Source: an uncultured Eubacteriales bacterium
GTDB lineage: Bacteria; Bacillota; Clostridia; Christensenellales; UBA1242
Assembly (NCBI GenBank): GCA_900557585.1
Contig: USTJ01000013.1
Span: forward strand, 1-9,867
DNA length: 9,867 nt
Direction: 5' to 3'
The notes below the pieces were generated by a model, which saw nothing but the letters and a program-made list of their open reading frames with translations, was not told where the DNA came from and did no database searches. The position numbers and the translations under genes were made by a program. How positions within the stretch are numbered: the stretch's first letter is position 1; the number at the start of each line of letters is the position of its first letter. This document shows, piece after piece, positions 1 through 5,559 of the stretch.

Positions 1-909
1 CAAAACCGCCGTTGCAAGTGCAAGCGACAAAATCACCGGCATATTCACAATTGAACCAACTGTTCCAGATTCAAGCCCAAACAATGTTGTTGCCTCTTTG
101 GTTGAAAACGAAGTACGCTTTAAAATGTTGATTACAAGAGCGCTATCAATCATCATTCCAAGCGGAACAATAAGCCCACCAAGCGTCACAAAAATTGATG
201 TGTGCAGAATTTGTTTTGATGTTTCTTTTGTTGAAAGAATTGTGAAATCTTGAACTTGCCCTTGTTTTCTTTTTCTTCGATAAACAACATAGTAAACAAG
301 CATAAAAACAAACGCAAAAAGTTCGCTTATGCTTATGCCAAGCATTGCTCCAAGAACCGCATATTCAACCCCTTTTGGAAGCAAAATTCGCGCCAGAAGC
401 AACCCAAAGCAAAGTTTGAAGAGTTGTTCAACAAATCCTGAAATTGCCGACGGAAGCATTTTTTCAAGCCCTTGAAAATATCCACGAAAACCAGCAAGAA
501 AACCAACAAACACAACAGCGGGCGCAAGCCCAAAATAGCAAATTGTTGCACTTTTATTTCCTTGACCCAAAGCACACCCACGGGAGCCAAAAACCAAAAC
601 CAGACTGCACAAAACAGAAAAGCAAAATAGCAACACAAAAGAAACTTTCATGATTTTTTCTGCTTGTTTATATTGATTTTTTGCGTTCGCCTCGGCAATC
701 AATTTTGAAATGCTAGACGGAAGTCCTGAACTTGAAATTGTAAGCATGAGGGAATATACGGGAAACACCATTTGATAAAGCCCCATACCCTCTGGGGTGA
801 TAATGCCCGTAAGCGGAATGCGATAAATGGCACCAAGTATTTTTGATAAAATGCCAAAAAATATCAAAATAAAAGCACCATGAACAAAACTTTTTTCACG
901 CTTTTTCAT
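1..909 (-). CDS. SpoVB/MurJ-type flippase (MOP superfamily), N-terminal 303 residues
   Basis: This is a multi-pass membrane protein of the polysaccharide/lipid II flippase group, which moves lipid-linked cell-wall or polysaccharide precursors across the cytoplasmic membrane. The first helix carries the family signature: a basic N-terminus (MKKREKSFVHGA), then G-x-L-S-K-I-L-G-A-I-Y-R-I-P-L near residues 19-33, followed by G-M-G-L-Y-Q-M and S-G-L-P-S-S-I-S-K-L around 41-70. Several further hydrophobic segments follow. The frame is open to the window edge, so about 200 residues of a usual 500-550 are missing. The start at 909 is the first ATG after an in-frame TAA, 29 bases after the TasA-like stop, so it is probably co-transcribed with that gene. 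No good Shine-Dalgarno site precedes it, and the ATG lies inside a perfect inverted repeat. Family-level assignment is firm. SpoVB, YtgP or MurJ as the exact orthologue cannot be decided here, so sporulation cannot be inferred from it. Confidence 0.88.
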   Translation of the reverse strand, partial: MKKREKSFVHGAFILIFFGILSKILGAIYRIPLTGIITPEGMGLYQMVFPVYSLMLTISSSGLPSSISKLIAEANAKNQYKQAEKIMKVSFVLLFCFSVLCSLVLVFGSRGCALGQGNKSATICYFGLAPAVVFVGFLAGFRGYFQGLEKMLPSAISGFVEQLFKLCFGLLLARILLPKGVEYAVLGAMLGISISELFAFVFMLVYYVVYRRKRKQGQVQDFTILSTKETSKQILHTSIFVTLGGLIVPLGMMIDSALVINILKRTSFSTKEATTLFGLESGTVGSIVNMPVILSLALATAVL

Positions 910-915
910 GGTGCT
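874..915 (-). repeat. Perfect 11-bp inverted repeat enclosing the flippase start codon
   Basis: The arm AGCACCATGAA (905-915 on the minus strand) contains the start codon. It pairs exactly with TTCATGGTGCT (874-884), which encodes residues 9-12. The loop is 20 bases. In the mRNA this hairpin would hide the AUG. The repeat stops abruptly at both ends. Whether it acts in regulation is inference. Confidence 0.6.
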
Positions 916-938
916 AGTATGGCTGTTTTATGGGCTTA

Positions 939-1532
939 TTATGCCAGAGGTTCAAAAATCAAATCAAATGAAATTGTTTCCGAATTAAACTTTTCTGAAA
1001 TTGCCGAAGAAAGCCAAATGAGAAATGTATATTTGGTTTTTTCTTCACTTGCCTGAACTTCGCCAAGCAAAACCTTGCCTTTTGCAATCGATGTTGTGCT
1101 TCCTGAAATTTCGGAAATTGCAACTTTAATGTTTTCCCTTTCCTTTTCAACAACTTTTTCATCTGCCTTGCCCGAAAATCTGATATTTGAAACATAAATT
1201 TTTGCTCCCGCCGGTGCAAGAAGTTTAAACTTTGCAAAGACACCCTCAGACCCTTTGTGGTCATGAACAGTTGCAGGAATTTTCGAGGTTGCATCTTCCT
1301 CTCCTGTTGCAGGTTTAAGCCCCAGTTTCATTTTTGAAAGTTCAAGCGTTTCAATGCTTTTGTTTCCGCTTTCATCAAAAACCGAAATACTCTGACTTGC
1401 AACAATTTTTGGATTTTCAACTTTCACGATTTCCCCAGCATATAAAAACGCAGAAAAGCAAGAACCAACAACAATAAAAAACAGTGCGCAAAGAATGGTT
1501 GTAATGGTGATTGCAGTGTTATTTCTATTCAT
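939..1532 (-). CDS. TasA-like secreted protein, probable SipW-type signal peptidase substrate
   Basis: This 197-residue protein has a basic N-terminus (MNRNN), a long hydrophobic segment at about residues 8-30 and a polar beta-rich remainder. The C-terminal part, G-E-V-Q-A-S-E-E then Y-T-F-L-I-W-L near 157-174 and a closing hydrophobic strand (ISFDLIF), resembles the end of TasA/camelysin-type proteins, where a Y-x-x-x-[IV]-W-L strand is common. TasA-family proteins are exported, cut by SipW and assembled into surface or matrix fibres. The gene lies 52 bases downstream of a SipW-type signal peptidase, which supports the call. The start at 1532 was chosen because AAGGAGA stands 8 bases upstream; an upstream in-frame start at 1556 would place the ribosome site inside the gene. 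The export signal is clear. The TasA relationship rests on the C-terminal motif and the neighbour, so it is moderate. Confidence 0.7.
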   Translation of the reverse strand: MNRNNTAITITTILCALFFIVVGSCFSAFLYAGEIVKVENPKIVASQSISVFDESGNKSIETLELSKMKLGLKPATGEEDATSKIPATVHDHKGSEGVFAKFKLLAPAGAKIYVSNIRFSGKADEKVVEKERENIKVAISEISGSTTSIAKGKVLLGEVQASEEKTKYTFLIWLSSAISEKFNSETISFDLIFEPLA

Positions 1533-1540
1533 AAAAAAAA

Positions 1541-1547
1541 TCTCCTT
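1541..1547 (-). promoter_or_regulatory. Shine-Dalgarno site fixing the TasA-like start
   Basis: AAGGAGA sits 8 bases before the ATG at 1532, excluding the longer reading from 1556. Confidence 0.85.
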
Positions 1548-1584
1548 CAAAGGCAATTGTTACCAAAGAAGAAGATTTTATTCA

Positions 1585-2238
1585 TCAAGAAACGCCAACA
1601 GCGCGAATATCGTTCGACCTGCGATATAGCACAGTGAAAACAAAAATCAATCCAACCAAAATTGCAAGGAAAACCACAATTCCTGCCGGTGTTCGGAAAA
1701 ACATTATAACGTGTCCAAGTGCACTCATAACTGCGACACGCTTTCCAATCACATCAGAATAAAGCACAGCGTTTGGGTCGGCAGCAGTGTTGTGGACACC
1801 TTTTGTAACATAGACAGTTTCATTTGTGTCGGTTGCAATGATTCTGTGAGTTACAATTTGCCCATCCGACGCACGAATAAACGAAATGTCGTCGCCAACT
1901 TTAAGTTCTTTTGCAGAAGACACCTTTTTAATGACAATGCAGTCATTTTTATCAAACACGCCCTTCATGCTTTCAGATGTCACGACATAAACTGTATAGC
2001 CAAAAAAGTTGTGCCCTTCGCGAGGGTTTGTAATGACAACAAGCGACAAAATGAAAAACGGCATAAGGAAAATCACAAGCGCACAAACAATCATTCGCAT
2101 GATTGCTTTTTGTTTGCGTTTGCGACGAAGTTTTTTATATGAGTCAAGTTCATCAAGCCTGTAAATTTGGCTTTGTTTCAATTCAGCAATAGGCTTTTCT
2201 TTAATTCCTTCGACTTGCTCTTTCTCTTCTTCTGCCAT
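1585..2238 (-). CDS. sipW: Signal peptidase I, ER/archaeal type (SipW-like)
   Basis: This membrane serine protease (217 residues) removes signal peptides on the outer face of the membrane. Order of parts: a charged cytoplasmic N-terminal tail (1-45), membrane helix 1 (about 46-70), the catalytic domain, and membrane helix 2 (about 184-206) with a short basic tail. The nucleophile motif S-E-S-M-K has Ser90. V-T-H-R-I-I carries His131 in place of the bacterial Lys, which defines the ER-type Ser-His class. T-K-G followed by D154 gives the acidic residue. The usual first Asp of the K-G-D motif is Val148; the second Asp, six residues on, is kept. G-K-R-V near 165 is the conserved late motif. The 45-residue charged N-terminal tail is longer than I expect for this class. 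The ATG at 2238 is preceded by GAGGAGA. The gene heads an operon with a TasA-like protein, the classical SipW substrate type. Confidence 0.93.
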   Translation of the reverse strand: MAEEEKEQVEGIKEKPIAELKQSQIYRLDELDSYKKLRRKRKQKAIMRMIVCALVIFLMPFFILSLVVITNPREGHNFFGYTVYVVTSESMKGVFDKNDCIVIKKVSSAKELKVGDDISFIRASDGQIVTHRIIATDTNETVYVTKGVHNTAADPNAVLYSDVIGKRVAVMSALGHVIMFFRTPAGIVVFLAILVGLIFVFTVLYRRSNDIRAVGVS

Positions 2239-2255
2239 TTTTCTCCTCTAAAAAG

Positions 2256-2285
2256 ATTATAAACTTATCTCCCGCTCTCTGTCAA
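2256..2285 (-). promoter_or_regulatory. Sigma-A promoter of the sipW operon
   Basis: TTGACA (2280-2285) and TATAAT (2256-2261) are separated by 18 bases, both boxes perfect. The expected start of transcription is near 2249. The leader would be only about 11 bases and begin at the Shine-Dalgarno site (2242-2248). Confidence 0.85.
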
Positions 2286-2324
2286 TTGTTTTCAAACCCG
2301 AAAAATATATTCATAAAATTGCAT

Positions 2325-2354
2325 AAAAAAAGCAACTCACGAAACGCGAGTTGC
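2325..2354 (-). terminator. Intrinsic terminator after the small membrane protein gene
   Basis: A 7-bp stem (GCAACTC with GAGTTGC, 2332-2338 and 2348-2354) with a 9-base loop is followed on the minus strand by a run of seven T. It lies 30 bases beyond the stop at 2385 and separates that gene from the sipW promoter. Confidence 0.88.
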
Positions 2355-2384
2355 AACGCCAAAGTTTTGGCAAAAATGGATTTG

Positions 2385-2585
2385 TTAGTTGTTCTTTTGT
2401 TCTTTGCTTTTCTTTGCAACCATCCAGCAGAAAACACAAATGTAAACTGCAAGACCAATTACAACTGCTGAAAGGACAATTGAAACCCAATCACATTTCA
2501 TGACAACAAGGCAAACAATGCTTACTGCAATGCAAACCAAAGTTGCAACCAAACCCAAAATTAAAGATTTTTTTGACATATCCAT
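2385..2585 (-). CDS. Small two-helix membrane protein, function unknown
   Basis: This 66-residue protein has a short basic start (MDMSKKS), hydrophobic helices at about 8-29 and 34-56, a connecting M-K-C-D-W turn and a lysine-rich tail (AKKSKEQKNN). By the positive-inside rule both ends should be cytoplasmic. I do not recognise a family. Start: an AGGAG site at 2595-2599 stands 9 bases before the ATG at 2585. A second ATG at 2579 would be 15 bases away, and a TTG at 2603 would put the site inside the gene. It has its own extended -10 promoter and its own terminator, so it is probably a monocistronic gene lying between two envelope operons. Confidence 0.8.
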   Translation of the reverse strand: MDMSKKSLILGLVATLVCIAVSIVCLVVMKCDWVSIVLSAVVIGLAVYICVFCWMVAKKSKEQKNN

Positions 2586-2614
2586 TTTTATTGTCTCCTT
2601 CAAAAACTATATAT

Positions 2615-2623
2615 ATTATATCA
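2615..2623 (-). promoter_or_regulatory. Extended -10 promoter of the small membrane protein gene
   Basis: TGATATAAT is a complete extended -10 element (TG-N-TATAAT). No convincing -35 box lies 17-18 bases upstream, which fits extended -10 promoters. The expected start of transcription is near 2608, giving a leader of about 23 bases that includes the ribosome site. Confidence 0.6.
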
Positions 2624-2664
2624 TATTTTCAAAATAATACTAGACCTTTTGCAAAAAAAGTTGA

Positions 2665-3804
2665 TTATTTTATGCATTTTGCAATACTGAGTGATATATT
2701 TTTCGCAAGACTTTGGGTTCCCTTTCCCATTTCTTCGGATTTTTTGCTATATTCAAGCAAAATATCAGTGATAACATTTTTATCCGCCCAAGAATTTTTC
2801 AACGCAGTGATATATAAAATTGAACCAATGTTCAGCAAATCTTGATCGTCAAGTTCTTTTGAAAGAAGAACGCTGATTCCACTTTCAAACGCCTTTTCTT
2901 TAAAACCAACAAGCGAACCTTTAAGCAAAAGGTCAACCATCATATATTCAATGTTTTGGTTCACATGGTCAACAACTGGTAACAATTGCAAAAGCGACGA
3001 AACACACTTTCTTTCTTGTTTTGAAAGTTTTTCTTTCACAACCAAAACCTCGTGAAGACGATAAAGAACATATTCATATTTGTTGGTCAAATTGTCAAAT
3101 TTATCACTTTCAAACTCATAAAATGTTTTTTTGTTTTCATCAATCGAGCCCGAAAGCATTTCTGCAATTTTCTCATCAACACCTTGAACACTTTGCATAA
3201 GTTTGAAAATTGCTTTTCTTTTTGCGTTTTCCTGTTTTTCTTTTTGATAAAGTGTAAAAAGTTCTTTGCCTTGTTTTGTGTTTTCATAGTTTATGCGCGA
3301 GAAAGACAAATATGCTGCATATGCAAGAAGCAAAACCATTGCAACAATTCCACCAACGCTGGTTTGCAAAAATGCAAGAAAGAAGCCAACTCCCGGTTCT
3401 TTTTTTGTTACAACACCAACAACATAGTTTTTATTTATCAAAAATGTCTCGCCATTTTCACGTTCAAGTTCAACAATGATTCCGTCGGTTGAACAGAAAA
3501 GGGCGGTTCCAGTTTCGCTTGCACTTGAATAGAGAACCTCTTCTCCAAGAGAAATGTCTGAAACGCTTTTAACTTCTTTTGCAACAATAAGTGAACAATT
3601 TGAAGTGTTATAAAAGTTTTTTGCACTGAAAATTCCAAGATATTTCTTTTCGCCCGAGCCAATTGTTGCTTGCCCCGAGAAAGAAAGCAAAAAAGAGCAA
3701 AACATAACCACAAAAAGCATCAGAATAATGAAAGTTCTGATGACAATCAAATATGGTTTGTCTTTTTGTTGCGTTTCAGCCACGGGGCTGTCAAGCAAAG
3801 ACAA
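2665..3804 (-). CDS. Degenerate signal-peptidase-like membrane protein with a cytoplasmic helical C-terminal domain
   Basis: This 379-residue protein has a short N-terminal tail, helix 1 (about 18-43), an extracytoplasmic beta domain (about 50-140), helix 2 (about 145-168) and a charged helical region (170-379) predicted to be cytoplasmic. The first half aligns with the signal peptidase at 1585-2238. S-N-C70 matches N-D-C100. L-G-E-E-V (86-90) matches V-G-D-D-I. G-E-T-F-L-I-N-K (118-125) matches N-E-T-V-Y-V-T-K. V-G130 to T148 and G151 match I-G165 to T183 and G186 without a gap. Ser60 can align with catalytic Ser90. The His position is occupied by Cys104, and the loop with the catalytic Asp is absent. 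Protease activity is therefore unlikely; this is my inference. I recognise no family in the C-terminal half. It is the last gene of an operon with an Ig-like surface protein and Smr. The start is uncertain: TTG at 3804 follows the Smr stop in the same frame (TAA CAA TTG) without a good ribosome site; a GTG downstream is possible. Confidence 0.85.
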   Translation of the reverse strand: MSLLDSPVAETQQKDKPYLIVIRTFIILMLFVVMFCSFLLSFSGQATIGSGEKKYLGIFSAKNFYNTSNCSLIVAKEVKSVSDISLGEEVLYSSASETGTALFCSTDGIIVELERENGETFLINKNYVVGVVTKKEPGVGFFLAFLQTSVGGIVAMVLLLAYAAYLSFSRINYENTKQGKELFTLYQKEKQENAKRKAIFKLMQSVQGVDEKIAEMLSGSIDENKKTFYEFESDKFDNLTNKYEYVLYRLHEVLVVKEKLSKQERKCVSSLLQLLPVVDHVNQNIEYMMVDLLLKGSLVGFKEKAFESGISVLLSKELDDQDLLNIGSILYITALKNSWADKNVITDILLEYSKKSEEMGKGTQSLAKNISLSIAKCIK

Positions 3805-3807
3805 TTG

Positions 3808-4086
3808 TTATTTTTCATTTGCACTCCAATCAATCAAAATGACTGTTCTGCTTGCATCGACTTTTACTTTTTTATAGATATTTTTATGCTCGAACTTGTC
3901 ACGAACAAAGTTTTTGAGCACTGTTCCGCTGTGATATCCATGAATAACTAAAACTCCCTTATAGCAAGTATCAAGGGAGTTTAAAGTGTAAATCAGTTCT
4001 GCCCTTGCCTCGTCAAGTGTTTTGCCATGAAGGTCAAGAGTATAAAGTTTTCCAAATTCAAGTTCCAAAAATCCGTCGTCGAACAT
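3808..4086 (-). CDS. Stand-alone Smr-domain protein
   Basis: This 92-residue protein consists almost entirely of one Smr (small MutS-related) domain, a fold that binds or nicks nucleic acid and also forms the C-terminus of MutS2. Visible motifs are L-D-L-H-G at 17-21, followed by T-L-D-E-A-R-A-E-L, and V-I-H-G-Y-H-S-G-T at 47-55. The second motif has His where many Smr domains have the middle Gly of HGxGxG. There is no signal peptide, so it is cytosolic, which is odd between two envelope genes. The ATG at 4086 follows the upstream TAG with one base between (TAGCATG), and GGAG (4093-4096) lies 6 bases upstream, inside the last codons of the preceding gene. Translation is therefore probably coupled. 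A GTG at 4098 was rejected because it would place the ribosome site inside the gene. Its role here is not known. Confidence 0.88.
   Translation of the reverse strand: MFDDGFLELEFGKLYTLDLHGKTLDEARAELIYTLNSLDTCYKGVLVIHGYHSGTVLKNFVRDKFEHKNIYKKVKVDASRTVILIDWSANEK
3951..3982 (-). repeat. Perfect 10-bp inverted repeat inside the Smr gene
   Basis: AAACTCCCTT and AAGGGAGTTT (arms 3951-3960 and 3973-3982) enclose a 12-base loop. In the mRNA this is a stable hairpin about 140 bases ahead of the signal-peptidase-like gene. Only a short, interrupted T run follows it, so strong termination is not expected. No function is assigned. Confidence 0.5.
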
Positions 4087-4087
4087 G

Positions 4088-5362
4088 CTATTCTCCACAT
4101 CTTGGGTTCCCGTTTTTGAAACCTATAATTTCGCCATTTTTAGTGATGGCATCGTCGCGTTTATAACGTTCGTCCCAATGGATATATTCAAACACAACTA
4201 AGCCATCTTCTTTTGTAACCTTTTTATAAAGTTTGTCTTCAATGAAATTTGTATAGGTTACGCTTGACATATTATAGTAAAAGAAAGTGAACGAATGCTT
4301 CATTGTTTCTTGTCCGTAAACAGAATATGAAAAATCAATTGTTGCTGGACTGTTGATTTTAATTTGATAGTAACTCCAACTAGGAGGAAGTTTTGCAGTG
4401 TCTTTGTCATTTCCACTTGCGTTCACTTCGTTTGTAACATCAAAGAACTCGCCGTTTGTATAAACAACTCTAACTTTTGCATAGACAATATTTACGTTTG
4501 CACAGAACACAAGGTCGCTTGGATCAACTCTAACCTCTCCGTTTTTCAACTTTCCGTTACCATAAACATAAATTGAAGAATCAAAGTTTGGTCTTGTTGA
4601 AAGAACAAGTTGCATGTTTTCAATATAGTTTCCATGAACATTGATTTTCACCAAAAAGTTTCCAATTGTCATTTGTCCACTTTCGGTGTCAGTTGTTTTG
4701 CAAACAACAGTGATATATTCGGTTGTAGATTCAACATTTTGTTTTGCCTTGATCACAAGTTGTGAAGAAGCAGAGTCAACAGAAATAGATTCGAAAACCT
4801 CTTTGTTATAGTCATCAAGAATAGAAAATGTGTCATTATTTACTGGAAGATTAAGGTTTACTGATGTTGCCAAGAAATCGAAAGTATAGTTCTTGTTATC
4901 AGCATAAATTGGAACTTCATCTGCTGAAATTCTTTTTTCGTCTGTAATTTCAAAGTTGATTGGATAGTTTTCACGAACGGTTAAAACAAAACTGTCATGA
5001 ACCGAAATATTGTCTGGTGCATAGGCAGAAATTGTAACCTTGCCAACTTTATAATATGAAACAACATAGTGGTCGCCATCAACCGAAACAGAAGCAATTG
5101 TGTTGTCTGAACTTGAAACTGCAAAGGTCATCATTGCAGAAGCCGAAACACTGAGTCCCAAATCGAACTTGTTGTTTTTTTCGGCAGTCAAGAACACTTC
5201 TTTTTCGAAAATTTCGGCATCGGTTTCATATTCAACCAAACGAAGATCATAAACAGTTGTTGTTGAAATTCTAGAAACAAGAGAAAAAGCCACAAGTCCA
5301 CCGATTGCGACAATAAGGAACACAACAACAGCAATGATTGCTTTTTTAAGTTTACTGTTCAT
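4088..5362 (-). CDS. Membrane-anchored surface protein with Ig-like beta domains
   Basis: This 424-residue protein has a basic start (MNSKLKK), one hydrophobic segment at about 8-29 and then an extracytoplasmic region made mostly of beta-strand-like sequence. Residues about 60-130 look like a bacterial Ig-like domain of the BIG2 kind, with S-S-S-D-N-T-I-A-S-V-S-V-D-G followed by a V-G-K-V-T-I-S-A strand. The rest (about 135-420) probably holds two or three more beta domains that I cannot name. There is no lipobox, LPxTG motif or repeat-type wall anchor, so the N-terminal helix may serve as anchor or as signal peptide. The ATG at 5362 has AGGAGA 3 bases upstream. It is the first gene of an operon with Smr and the signal-peptidase-like protein, driven by a strong promoter at 5408-5436. 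Surface location is firm; ligand and role are unknown. Confidence 0.82.
   Translation of the reverse strand: MNSKLKKAIIAVVVFLIVAIGGLVAFSLVSRISTTTVYDLRLVEYETDAEIFEKEVFLTAEKNNKFDLGLSVSASAMMTFAVSSSDNTIASVSVDGDHYVVSYYKVGKVTISAYAPDNISVHDSFVLTVRENYPINFEITDEKRISADEVPIYADNKNYTFDFLATSVNLNLPVNNDTFSILDDYNKEVFESISVDSASSQLVIKAKQNVESTTEYITVVCKTTDTESGQMTIGNFLVKINVHGNYIENMQLVLSTRPNFDSSIYVYGNGKLKNGEVRVDPSDLVFCANVNIVYAKVRVVYTNGEFFDVTNEVNASGNDKDTAKLPPSWSYYQIKINSPATIDFSYSVYGQETMKHSFTFFYYNMSSVTYTNFIEDKLYKKVTKEDGLVVFEYIHWDERYKRDDAITKNGEIIGFKNGNPRCGE
4093..4096 (-). promoter_or_regulatory. Shine-Dalgarno site fixing the Smr start
   Basis: GGAG lies within the last codons of the Ig-like protein gene, 6 bases before the Smr ATG at 4086. 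Confidence 0.75.
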
Positions 5363-5407
5363 ATTTCTCCTTTTTCTAGTTTGTTTCTTCTATAATTTTA
5401 CTATTCT

Positions 5408-5436
5408 ATTTTATTGCATAAAAAAAATATTGTCAA
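5408..5436 (-). promoter_or_regulatory. Sigma-A promoter of the Ig-like/Smr/signal-peptidase-like operon
   Basis: TTGACA (5431-5436) and TAAAAT (5408-5413) are separated by 17 bases. The expected start of transcription is near 5401, giving a leader of about 39 bases. Nothing else is visible between this promoter and the terminator at 5522. Confidence 0.85.
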
Positions 5437-5521
5437 ACGGAATGAAACTTTTTTTATGTATTGTTCACATATTATTAAATTTGAAAAAAACATCAAAAAA
5501 GCCTTTCAAAAAATTTGCATG

Positions 5522-5545
5522 AAAAAAGACGGAGATTTCTCCGCC
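5522..5545 (-). terminator. Intrinsic terminator of the GLUG protein gene
   Basis: The stem GGCGGAG with CTCCGTC (7 bp, one G-U pair, loop of four) is followed by six T on the minus strand, 15 bases past the stop at 5560. A T run also flanks it on the plus side (5546-5551), so it could work in both directions. Confidence 0.92.
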
Positions 5546-5559
5546 TTTTTTATTGTTTA

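Noticed and set aside
250..653. Two small plus-strand open frames (250-441 and 444-653)
   Set aside because: They are antisense shadows of the flippase gene, which shows clear family motifs on the minus strand; the translations are low-complexity.
2640..2680. Possible terminator after the pseudo-peptidase gene
   Set aside because: GCAAAA and TTTTGC-like segments pair only weakly over a long loop, and the T run lies inside the putative stem.
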